Source: Polydactylus sextarius
Taxonomy: Eukaryota > Chordata > Actinopteri > Polynemidae
Assembly: GCA_016801845.1 (NCBI GenBank)
Contig: CM028926.1
Location: forward strand, 10,429,501 to 10,493,500
Length of the DNA stretch: 64,000 nucleotides
Reading direction: 5' to 3'
Position 1 is the first letter of the stretch, and every line of letters begins with the position of its first letter. The notes under the pieces were generated by a model. That model was not told the origin of the DNA. It did no database searches and was given only the letters and a program-made list of their open reading frames with translations. The translations under genes and the position numbers were made by a program. Positions 41,650-53,600 of this stretch are shown piece by piece.

Positions 41650-44600
41650 TGTTGTAACTTTGGCTTTGAATTGTCCTAAATTTGTCTTTGTGTGTGTGTG
41701 TGTGTGTGTGTGTGAGTCTGAATGTGTTTTTGTTGGTGCTGAGATGTAAAGTAGTAAAGTGAAGGTGTTTAAGGTTGTAAAGTTGGTTAATTGTGGCGTT
41801 AGTAAGTTCAGCGATGAGGTTTTAGTCTCAGCTGCAGTGTTGTGTTTATTCCCGTCAACTAACTTTTCCTTCGTAGGTTTTGTCAACTTGAGGTAGGACC
41901 CATTCTAACTTTCTTCTCCAGTCAGGTCAGATTAGCTGTTTTCTGTTTGTTATTTTGAACCTGCCAATAAAACACTTTGAACCTTGTGTGTGTGTTTTCC
42001 TCTGACAGTGATGTAGATCAGGGTAGGGTCAGTTTAGAGTGTTTCTCTCAACAGCTGCGCCTCCTGTTCCTGTAAATCTACGAACACAAGCTGCTGCCGG
42101 GTGGAATTAACCAGGTACGTGTGTTTCCTTACCTCGGGGTGGGTGTGGGCGTGGGCCGTGTGTCGGTCTGGCCGCCGTGCCATAACTTTTACCTTTCAGC
42201 TCCTCCACCCGGCATCGAGTTCCTCCAGTGTTCGCCGTGGGCTCAGACAAGTACGTGCCTTCGCTCGGCGACCTTGCCGACCTTTCTTTTCCCCACGTGG
42301 CCCCACGACTTTTTTCCCAACATGACCGCCGCGTCATGTTTTCGCTCGACTTCCTTGTCGAACTGTCCTTTCTCTCCGCTTTCACGGCCACCGCGCCGCT
42401 GTTCATTCCCTGATGTTTAGGGAAAGTTAGTCAGCTGATGAAGTGGGTGGGTTTATTTAGGGAAGTGAAGGACGGGGTGGGCTCTCTCTCTCTCTCTCTG
42501 TGTGAGTGTGTGAAACATGTCTTGGCCGCCGTGTCATGACTCTACTTCTATTTCATCCAACACAACATCACATCATTACACCCACTCAACTTCACCAGCA
42601 TTTTTTTCCCTCCAGAGTTTCATCCACAATGGCTCCAGCTTCATTTCATTTCTACTTGACGATTGAATCGAGTAGAAATGAATGAATTTCCAACACGGTA
42701 AGTGGTTTATAGGCCCGTGTGCCGTAACATCTCCGCCCTGGTCGCCGAACCAGTTCTGTCCTCTCTGTGGGCCGCCGTGCCGTCTGAGCTTTCACTCTTT
42801 TGATTCCTCCTGTTTTCTCATGTTGAGATTTGAATCTGCCTCGTTTTATGTCCGTTTGCGTACGTGACGTTTGTCTTGTACTTGTTCGTCCTTTATGTTC
42901 ATACGGTCCGTGTCTTTGTTTCGTCCGTCTCTGTGTCCCCGTCCGTCTCGTCCCTGTTGTGTGCTCTGACTGACAAAGACTAAATTGGCTGTTTTATCAA
43001 AACCGACCAGACAAACTAACTGGCAACAAAGCAGCTAATTCAAATATCATTAAATGAATAAAAAACAATTTGGTTTGATTTGAGACCTTCAGGACAGACT
43101 CAGACCATGAGTCAGCATATTGAGTTTCTCGCTGACTCACCTCCTCAGTGAAATGGAGTCGTCTCTGACTGAGCAGGTTTAAACTCTAAATTTCTTTAAA
43201 TTATCGTAGGAAGTGAGATTTTCTCTCGTTCCTACAAAGGTAACGTATGTTTCTTTTCACCTTTTAGTTTCTTCTTCCATCTTTAACTTGGGTCCTGCTC
43301 TATAATCTCAGTCACTGATACTTTTATCAGGTTTTGGTTCAACAACACTGAGGTAGAAAATGTCACTTTAATTTGTGTGGTTTGGTTTTCAGTGTAGAAC
43401 AACTCACGGTCACAACACTGATATTTAATCTTCACTGGTTCGTCCTTCAGTCTCCAGCTTGGTCTCTGTCTCACTACTTTTCTCTTCTTTTCTCTACATT
43501 TGTTTATTTCAGGAATGAAGACCCGATGGAAAATGGTAAGAAGGTCGTTGAGGATGAGGACGTCAAGATGAAGTGAGGGAGAGGTAGAACGAGTGTTCAG
43601 TTTGAGTTTAATTTAAGTTTCATCTGTTGGTCTCTGTTATAATTGTGCTGCTGTCACTCATCACCATCTAGATTCATATAGAAACTAGTGTTGACCTTTG
43701 TAGTCTTGACTTGTTTCTCTGTCAGGTTTAATTCCAACTGGAGTTTTAAATGTAAAGTTGTAGATTTTGAGCAGGTAGTTTACATTTTTTAGTTTTTTTT
43801 TTTGCGCGATCTATCGGGAGGCCTCCCAGCAGGGGAATTAATTCTCCCCTGTGAAGCGTAAACGTCTCGTCTACCGTGTCGGTTGTCGACAGTTCGTTGC
43901 GACTTCAGGTTACGTGAAGGAAACATTTGTTCTTCAGGAGGAAGTTGAACCTGACAGAGGGCGATGGTGACATGGTGACTCTAAAACACTCAACTTGGGT
44001 GTTTTTGTTTCATTTTAATTTATTGGTACTGAGTGACGGCAGTGACAACCACAAAAACATGTTAGAAATAGAAACTTTTAAGCTTTTTAGTTCAGTTTAA
44101 TGTTGAGTTATTGTCAGTTAGGGTTTTTTCTAGTCTGTTAGTCGTTAATTGAATCTGTGAATCATGAACAGTGAAGATCAGTTGAGACGATGATTTGTTT
44201 CGTCATTTTTCAGCAGTTATTTTAATCTAGAAGCTACAAGATGAAACATGTTGACGTCAGTAGAGGAACCATCTCAGTCAACGTGATGTGGTGAGTTTAT
44301 CTGAAGTTTCATCAACATCTAAACTCTTTTCATTGTCTCTTTGTGTTTTAAATCATGATGAGATGGTTTCATATCTTTCTGTTGTCCAATGTTCAACTTT
44401 CAGGAATCAACAATCAGCAGTTGACGTCCTGATTGGCCGGTTTGAAGAATCATCGTAGATTAATTTTTAATCCAATAATCGTGTTTGTTTCTGCTCCAGA
44501 TTCTGTTTCTTCCTCTGAAGTTTGTCTTTGTTTTAATCCTCAGTTGTTTGTTGATGAAACCTTCTCACGTCATCGTCAGCAGGTGTCACTTCCTCCTGAC

Positions 44601-45640
44601 GTGTCCCGTCAACGTTCACTGCTGCTGCTGCTTCATCCGTCCAGTCAGTCGTTCTCCTCGTTCACTGGTTGTTTCTACATGTTTGTGAAGATGTGACAGT
44701 GGAGGTTTGACAAAGCAAACAACTATAACACAATAACCTCACGGTGTTAACGACCGGATGAGGCTGTGTACGAAGCTCCTCGTTTATTTTTGAGGAGCAA
44801 ACTTTTTGTCGGTGACGATCAGGATTCATTGAGTCGGTTCTTAACAAACAGAGAACAAGGTAAACTGAGTCGACTCCAACAGAAGAAGGAAAGGCTTTTC
44901 TCCTTCCCCTTCTTCTCTGTGTGTGATGAAGTCTGAGCTCGAAGGAACCTGATTGTTACAACAGTTAAAGTTTGACATGTAGGACTCAGTCGTCTGCCTG
45001 GTGATGCGGTTTCCAAAACTAGACTTGGATCCATCTGGTTTTGTGACTCCGCTGACTGAGGTGTGATGTTACCGTCCTACAACAGCAGCAGCTGAATTGG
45101 GACAATGTACATAGTGTTTATATAATAATGTTTGTAGCATTTTAAAGTGTTTGCTCCGTCAGAGGTCGACTGTCACGTCTCGTCAAATGTGTAGAAATAA
45201 TGGTGTTGAAGAGGAAACGACTTCCTCCACAGACGTGACGGCAGCAGCAGCGAACGTTGATCGACCACATCAGGAGGAAGTGAGACCTGGTGACGGTGAC
45301 GTGAGGTCGTTTCATCTTCAAACCGCTGAAGGTCGATTCAGAGATTTAACTTGAGGTGAAGCTGCTGAATCAACTTAGTTTAGACGAGGAAAAGTCTCAG
45401 TGGTTGTGTTTGGACCATGAAGCGTTTTCAGTGTGAAGTCGACGTCTGCTGCTGGTCGTTGATCTCAGAGTTGGATTCTGGGTAACGGACAAGATGTGAG
45501 GGAGGAGGTTCAGTGATGTTTCACTGAACAAACGTTAATCAGTTTAAATCTGATGAAACTCCAGATAAAACTTCCACATCACAACTAGAAGATGAGATGT
45601 TGGTTTGTTAGTGTAGAAGAGTCAGGGTGAGAGTGAGGGA
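41650..45640 (+). other. Intron-like stretch of the plus-strand unit
   Basis: Apart from the small exon candidates mentioned for the plus-strand unit, no gene was recognised. It contains a TG run (41691-41714), a CT run (about 42484-42499), five GGCCGCCGTG-type motifs between 40.8 and 42.8 kb, and two adjacent palindromes near 43819-43855. Confidence 0.4.
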
Positions 45641-46351
45641 GATGAGGATGGAGACAAACACTCGACCAGGTGAGATACTGTTACATCCCTGAAACAAATG
45701 TTTATAACTGACCAGAAAGAGACGACGTCTCATTGTAGTTTTTACTGTTTCAGGACCCAGAAGCCACGAGGAGCCGACGGAGCCGAGGCGTTTCAGTGAA
45801 GTCGACGTTGTGACGAGTCAGGCGATGAGGAAGAGACCGAGCTGCACCGAGTCCTGGAGATGATTCATCACTGCAACAAGACGTCGTCGGTAGATTCTTT
45901 CACATCATCAACTTTTATTTCATCTTTAAAATGTTTTTGTTTTTTAACCGTTTCTCTTCCCCCTTCAGCTGTGAACGAGGACGTCACCTCATCCTCTTCA
46001 CTGGGATCAGCTCTTTGAGCTCATTAGTGTTGATTGTTGATGTTTAGTGGTTGGAGGTTGTCTAGTTTAGTCTGGGGTACCCTGTACATTAACACACACG
46101 TAGCTGCTCTCTGTCTACTTCACTAGTTAGGGGTTGGTGCCACCGTTGTATGTTTTGATGAAGTGTTTTTATATTTTTTTTCAGTCATTTTTTAGAGAAG
46201 ATTAGTCAGGACTTGTTGTTTCATTTTCTTTTTGTTTTTTTTTTTTGGTCAGACTGTGAGTTAGGCCTCGTTTTGTTTTATTAATTTCATTTATTTGGCA
46301 CCAACCTTCAGTCAACCTCCTCCACTGTGTTTGTTTGAGAGGTCAAAGGTC

Positions 46352-46357
46352 AATAAA
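46352..46357 (+). terminator. Poly(A) signal of the plus-strand unit
   Basis: AATAAA is preceded by a T-rich region and followed within 70 bp by a GT-rich element (CTGTGTCTGGTG), as at true polyadenylation sites. Confidence 0.5.
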
Positions 46358-46534
46358 TGTTACCACCTTTGATTCACTCACATTGACTCTGTGTCTGGTG
46401 ATTTATAGTTTCCAGTTTTACACCTGTAGTGTTACATCAGGAACAGTTGACTTTATTGTAAAAGAAATCTGCCTCAATGAAACAGTCTTTATACGTTTCT
46501 ACTAAATCGATGTGTCTCATATTTATGTGGTTCT

Positions 46535-46549
46535 GGCTCCACCTGGTGG
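46535..46549 (-). promoter_or_regulatory. CTCF-like core motif, minus orientation
   Basis: On the minus strand it reads CCACCAGGTGGAGCC. The orientation is opposite to the pair at 14.0-14.3 kb. The match is weaker than at those sites. Confidence 0.3.
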
Positions 46550-46815
46550 ATCTATGCTGCAACTGTCTAAGTAGAGAAACACATTTCTTAGCAGAGGTGT
46601 TAATGTAAATGCAGTTGAACACCTGGTTTTACACCAGGTGAATTATGTTTCACATCAGTTTAGTGTTGTAGCATGAAAACCTTGGAGGGTTAACGTTGTG
46701 TCTCATCGTAGCTCAGAGATACAACCAGTAACAGATGAAGGAGAATTTTATTTCTCTGTTCTGAACGTAATTAAAGTATAAAATGATGTTTAATTCAGTC
46801 ATAGAATGTTGGTGT

Positions 46816-47015
46816 CTATACAATGTTACTTTAGAATGTTTCACTGTCTAACGATAGAATGTTACTTTAGAATGTTTCACTGTCTAAGGATGAAATGTTA
46901 CTTTAGAATGTTTCACTAATGATAGAATGTTACTTTAGAATGTTTCACTGTCTAATGATAGAATGTTACTTTAGAATGTTTCACTGTCTAATGATAGAAT
47001 GTTACTTTAGAATGT
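46816..47015. repeat. 36-bp minisatellite, about 5-6 copies
   Basis: The unit is approximately AGAATGTTACTTTAGAATG followed by TTTCACTGTCTAATGAT, with small indels. It lies in the spacer between the plus-strand unit and the 3' end of NLR-C. No gene was recognised in the rest of 46400-47640. Confidence 0.85.
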
Positions 47016-47649
47016 TTTAGCGGTCAGAGTAAATGTAAAGAAAAAAGGTATAATTTTGTCCAGTTTTCTCTACTTGCAGGAATATTATCACTAAACGATC
47101 ATGTACTAGACTGTGTAGAATGACTTCATTACTACATTTTAAAGTGAAAGTAGCCTCAGAAAGGACTGATCTGGTCAGCAGAGGCGACACTACCACAACA
47201 CCTATAGACAGATCTACCACAGCACAGGAGAGACTCAGTGGACCTGCATTTATTAGTGTCAACAACAAAGTTGGCTGTGAAATCTTAGAGATGAAAAAGG
47301 AAACAAAGGTTCTGTAAAGAGAAAGTTAAATGTTAAGGTAGTTTGGATAAAGACAAAATAAAAAGAGTAAATGTGTAAACATCAGTAGTTGTAGTATTTT
47401 AGGTTAAGGTTCATCTTTGCAACTTTGAGAAAGTTTTCAAAAATGAATGTTCATTTTCATTTTTGAACTCTTCGGTTTTCTCTGTTTGTTTTGTTTCATT
47501 GTTCAACCAAATCAAGGGGAATGGTTACGACAACTGCTACAACAAAACAACTACAAATCTACCACACAACTACTACACACATATATAGACAACATGTTCA
47601 TCCTGCTTCAACATCTGGATCATCAGGACACAGCTGGTCGTCTCTCAGC

Positions 47650-47680
47650 TCACTGTCTGTCCTCTTCATCTTTCTTCCAC
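47650..47680 (-). CDS. NLR-C terminal coding exon
   Basis: It reads (R)WKKDEEDRQ and stops, as in NLR-A at 15337-15367. The acceptor is CTCTGCAG. Homology with the NLR-A 3' region extends to about 47520. Confidence 0.6.
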
Positions 47681-50600
47681 CTGCAGAGAGAAGGAGACAG
47701 AAGAGAGAAGACTCAGAGTTGACAGAGACTCACTTCATCAGCTTCAGTCAGTGAAGCAGCACATCCAGTATAAAGAGCAGCAGGGACCTCAGTCCTGTTC
47801 AGACCAGAGGTGGAGCAGCTGTGGAGCGGAGCTGCTTCCTCTCAGCTCCCATGTTAATGTTTCTCATGAAATGAATTGCAACTGTCCTGTCATGTCAGTC
47901 CACAGTGGAAATAAAAAGTCATGAAGCTTCATCACTGCACAAACACTTAAGTGATAATTCACTGTTGTTCCATGTGAACAAAGAGTCTGTGTTGATCTGA
48001 AATATCGGCTGACACATCAACATGGAGGCTGTTACTGAAAACATCTGACACATAAGGACTGAACCTGAGCTCAGGTTCTGGTCTCTACAAAGACCACATG
48101 AGTCCAGTGCAGGTCCCTGTAGGCTTCAGTCACACTGATCTCAGTGTGAGATCAGTTTGATGAGTGACCACACTGTCTCTATATATTCTGTGAGGCTGTC
48201 ATCTGTGATCCAGCTTCACTTCCTGTTCACATCAGCACAAGAGCAACACACATGATCACAACCAGCTACTCTGATTGGATGACTGTTCTCTGTCTTCCTG
48301 TCTCCATCCTCCTCACAGCTTCACAGGAAACACTGACTGATACAACTGAGTTTAGTACAACAGAGATGAAGGACGGACCCCAACCCTCTACTGACCTCAG
48401 AGTCTCCAGTCCACAGTCTGGACTCTTCACAAGATCACACAGATCCTTCACATCTGAATCCATCAGGTTGTTTTTTCTCAGGTCCAGTTCTCTCAGATGG
48501 GAGGGGTTGGACTTCAGAGCTGAGACCAGAGAAGAACAACTAATCTCTGACAAACTGCAGCTCTTCAATCTGAATGAAAGAAAATCAAAGAATAATTAAT
48601 AATAAATGGAGCCAGAAGTTAAACTGTGGATCAGTATAAAATCAACCTGATGTCTGCACTCTCCTATTACAATATGTTCCTCTGAGCAACAACTTAACAT
48701 GGAGTCTGACCTCAGAGTCTTCAGCCCACAGTCTGGACTCTTCAGAAAACCACACAGATCCTTCAGTCCTGAATCATTCAGCTTGTTGTAGCTCAGGTTC
48801 AGTTCTCTCAGATGGGAGGGGTTGGACTTCAGAGCTGAGACCAGAGAACAGCTGATCTCTGAAAAACTGCACCTCATCAATCTGAATAAAGAATAAAAGA
48901 TGTAGATAAAATGGTGAATGATCTGATCAGATGTGTCCTGATCAATGATGTTTATTCTGACATCAGCACAGAGACTCTGTCCTTGTGTTAATGTGGATCA
49001 GACTTTAAAGATCCAGTCCTGATCCAGGACCACGGTCTCAGTTAGTGCTGAGGTCTATACTATGAAGTCAACTTACCCAGAATCTCTTTCAGTTATCTGG
49101 CTTCACTAATCCTAACAATCTCAGTCTGGCTAAGCGGTACCACGAAGCTGGTTATTAACTCGATTAGTTAACAGGTTTTTCCAATCTAGATGTGAGGCCA
49201 TTCACATGTTGTCCAATCACAAACATGGAAATGAGAACCGACAGAGCGGCGACTTCACAGCCAAATAGCAGACAATTATTTTACAAAAATATGAGGAACA
49301 CCGGCCGATACCAAGCAAAAAGCAACACGGTGGCGGCTGCTAAAAACTGAAAAGACAGCTGGTAAAAAAACGCTGATTGTGTAAAAGCGCAAGTTCACAG
49401 CCCCACAGAAACTAGTAGATGTGACTGACTATAATTAAATCAAAATCAAATGAATGAACTGCTGAAATCTAGGCTGTTAAGGTGAATAGGCTGATACAAC
49501 TTTAAAATTTGTGTTCAGGTGCAACCATAGCGGCACAAAACAATAAAAACTAAATCTATTAATATAATTCAAAGTGACGTACTTTGATATCTTATAAGTC
49601 CAATTACAGTTTCATTGTGTCAATCAGTCTCTGGTTTAGGACGACAAGCACAGTTAATGAAGGTGACGGGGGTGTGTCATCGGACCCTGGAAGCTTCAAA
49701 CAGGAGCATTTGTACAATGTGTCATTAATAAAATACAGTAATTTAATATCCTAGTTAATTATTGTAGGAGTCAATAACACAGCAGTGCTACTGTCGGAGG
49801 ACAGTCAGCTCCACTGTGTCACTGACAACGTGTGGTTTGAGAAGATCACAGATATTTAAGTGACGCTCCAATAAATAATCTTGCCGGTCTCTAAAAACCC
49901 TGGTCCTCCTCATAGACCCTCTCTCAATCCAACACTGAGCTCCACAGATCTGCAATAAAAGGACGAGACATTTTCAAGAGCATTGATTGGTTGTAGGGCG
50001 GAGATTTTATAGGCACCGATCTCTAACCTGGAACATAACCTGCTCCGGAGCAGGTTAGCCGTTCAGCATAAGTTACCATGGACACGTACTCAGGTAAGAA
50101 GTGAACCACTATCGTAGGAGAGTTAAACCTTACGTTACCACAATAAGAACTAATCCTGCTTCATAGTACAGGCCTCAAGTCTCTGTCCTCTGGTCAACTT
50201 AAGAATAATAATAATATACAGACATTAGTCCTGACAGTTCACTGATGTGAAAAGAAAAATCAAAGATTTGTCAGTTTCTTTGTACAAACATCAGCTGTGA
50301 GGATCTTCTGTTTGTTGTTGTGATAAAAAGTGAGAGTTAACAACCAACACTGGACATTTTCTACAGCTGATGTAGAAAACATTGGTCCTCTGACTGCGAG
50401 AAACACCAGTGTGTGAGTTGTGAAGTTTCACTGAAGTGAACAGACATTATTCATGACAACTCAGTGAAATGAAATGAAAGTAAAGAATAATCCAGAGTCT
50501 TAGAGAATAAAAACTGGAAACATGAAACAACCACAGTTTAACATCTGATTCATTCAAAGTCAATGGATTCAAGTTACTGTGAAGAAAAATGAGCTTCAGT

Positions 50601-53600
50601 TGTAGATTAAAGATATAAGATCTACAACAGTAACAGACAGTGAGCGACCTCAGAGTCTTCAGTCCACAGTCTGGACTCTGTAGAAAACCACACAGATCCT
50701 TCAGTCCTGAATCATGCAGCTTGTTTACACTCAGGTCCAGTTCTCTCAGATGGGAGGGGTTGGACTTCAGAGCTGAACCCAGAGAAGAACAGCTGATCTC
50801 TGACAAACTGCAGTCCATCAATCTGAATAAAGAATAAAAGATTTAGATAAAATGGTGAATGATCTGATCAGATGTGTCCTGATCAATGATGTTTATTCTG
50901 ACATCAGCACAGAGACTCTGTCCTTGTGTTAATGTGGATCAGACTTTAATGATCCAGTCCTGATCCAGGACAACAGTCTCATTTCGTCCTGGTCTCTGTC
51001 CTCAGATCAGCTTAATAATAATAATAACTATTATTTCTAATAGCCACATTTTTGGTAAAAATAAAACAGATTATTAAGTCTAACTGAATGTATTTAGTCA
51101 TATATGTTTCTTTAAATTATTTTCATTTGTTTTTGTTTTTTCTTAACCCTTTAACAACCCCATCAAAAAAGGAACGTTTATTTTTTCCATTTCTTTTTAA
51201 CTTGGTTAAGTAAAAACCACAATCAATGATTTTCTTTTCAACAGATCCTGTGGTTTTTAAAATATTGACCTTTACCAAATGTTTGTGATTACAGTTGAAT
51301 TATAGACTTTATGTTAAACAATATGTTTGAGCAGGCAGTTAAAGGGTTAAGTAACTTTTACTTTAAACACATGTGAAATTATCTATTTTAAACTTCACTT
51401 AGTAGATTTTTTACATTAATAAATAACATGAAGAATTTTGTCTGTCCAACATCTTGGAACATTTGAACACAGGTCAAACATGTATCAAAGTAAAAACAAA
51501 AATACAATAAAATAAGAATTAAAAAGAAAAACTCTGCAGCTCCAGTGTCTGACAGAACCTGGTCTGATGAAAACAGCTTCAGTGAGCTTAGTTATAGTAA
51601 CGCGCCACTTTTTATTGTCAGTAACAGTAACAGTGTTGTTATGTTGGAAACAGTAATTAGTTAGATTACAAACACTGTGACTTAGGCCTTTTATTTTAAT
51701 GCTGTTATTTCATTCAGTGGTCATGACATAATGTTCATAGGAAATATAGGAATAGAACTACCAGGACAAATAACCATATGATTCATGTCATTCATCACCA
51801 GCCAAACTGACCAGTAACTTTCATTTATACCTGAGAAAATGAATTTTAACCTGCTTTTGGTGGGTTGGTAGGTGTTAATTTAGAGCCCTGGTCCTGACAG
51901 TTCATTGATGTGAAAAGAAAAATCAAAGAAGATTTGTCAGTTTCTTTGTACAAACATCAGCTGTGAGGATCTTCTGTTTGTTGTTGTGATAAAAAGTGAG
52001 TGTTAACAACCAACACTGGACATTTTCTACAGCTGATGTAGAAAACATTGGTCCTCTGACTGAGAGAAACACCAGTGTGTGGAGAGAAATGAGCTTCAGT
52101 TGTGGATTAAAGATATAAGATCTACAACAGTAACAGACAGTGTACTGACCTCAGAGTCTTCAGTCCACAGTCTGGACTCTGTAGAAAACCACACAGATCC
52201 TTTAGCCCTGAATCCTTCATCTTGTTTACACTCAGGTCCAGTTCTCTCAGATGGGAGGGGTTGGACTTCAGAGCTGAGACCAGAGAAGAACAGCTGATCT
52301 CTGACAAACTGCAGTTCATCAATCTGAATAAAGAATAAAAGATGTAGATAAAATGGTGAATGATCTGATCAGATGTGTCCTGATCAATGATGTTTATTCT
52401 GACATCAGCACAGAGACTCTGTCCTTGTGTTAATGTGGATCAGACATTAAAGATCCAGTCCTGATCCAGGACCATGGTCTCACTTAGTCCGGGTCTCTGT
52501 CCTCTTATCAGCTAATGAATAACAATAATAATAATAATAACAGCAATAATAATAATACAGTTACCAACCAATCAGAATTTTCAATGGACACATTTTTTGG
52601 TGAAAATAAAACAGATTATAAGTGCAACTTAATGTATTTAGTAATACATGTTTCTTTTTAATTGTTTTTTTTTTTATCAAAGAAACTTTAACTTTCAACA
52701 CTTTTGAAATTATTTTCTTTAAATTTCACTTAGTAGATTTTTTTCTTAGTAGAAGAAAAACTGGAAATATGGAACAACCACAGTTTAACATCTAATTCAT
52801 TCAAAGTCAATTCATCCAAGTTACTGTGTGAAGAGAAATTAGCTTCAGTTGTGGATTAAAGATATAAGATCTACAACAGTAACAGACAGTAAACTGACCC
52901 CAGAGTATTCAGTCCACAGTCTGGACTCTGGAGAAAACCACACAGATCCTTCAGTCCTGAATCCTGCAGCTTGTTTGCACTCAGGTTCAGTTCTCTCAGA
53001 TGGGAGGGGTTGGACTTCAGAGCTGAGCCCAGAGAAGAACAGCTGATCTCTGACAAACTGCACCTCATCAATCTGAATAAAGAATAAAAGATGTAGATAA
53101 AATGGTGAATGATCTGATCAGATGTGTCCTGATCAATGATGTTTATTCTGACATCAGCACAGAGACTCTGTCCTTGTGTTAATGTGGATCATCATCATGT
53201 CATGTCAGCCTTCTACACACATCATCCAAATGTCAACACAACATTCATATATTTGTTGATGTGACACAGATTCACAACAAGCTGCTGACCTCAGTCAATA
53301 TAGAATCAATATCACATCACATGTGTTGCAATAAAAAGTCTGTTCCCTGTTAATTTTCTGACCTTGTGACCTCCTGTGTTTTGGAGCTGATCAGGTTTGT
53401 GTGATTGAACATTGTTATATGTGAGGTTGGGTTCAAACAGCTTCATTCACTTCTGTGTTTAATCTCTGTGGCCTCTGACACTACAGGTCAGAAAAATCAA
53501 AGACTGACGACGTGAAGCCACATGAGAACTCACTGCTGTTCACAACAAACATGGCCGAGCAGAGGTAGGTTACGCTGACAGGAGCAAGCACATGTCCTGC

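Larger units (their letters stand above)
39920..46357 (+). other. Putative plus-strand transcription unit, product not recognised
   Basis: The CRE and CCAAT-type promoter are followed by a first exon ending at about 39997 (GTAAGA). Exons 40517-40586 and 40763-40789 follow, with GT-AG borders conserved in the 31-33 kb copy. Later candidates are 42053-42112, 43513-43535 and a 3' part near 45750-46015, ending at AATAAA 46352. One frame joins as MRSTSSSCRRRR, KIAVMFPPSTTNFKDWSFTA, RIKVDPLLDLLT but then stops. A last-exon frame reads CDESGDEEETELHRVLEMIH, then HCNKTSS. No single long open frame could be assembled. It could be a coding gene with exons I missed, a decayed gene or a lncRNA. Confidence 0.35.

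Noticed and set aside
47650..48396. A B30.2/SPRY exon at the 3' end of the NLR genes
   Set aside because: Many fish NLR-C genes have one, but no PRY/SPRY-like sequence was found downstream of the last LRR exons in NLR-A or NLR-C.
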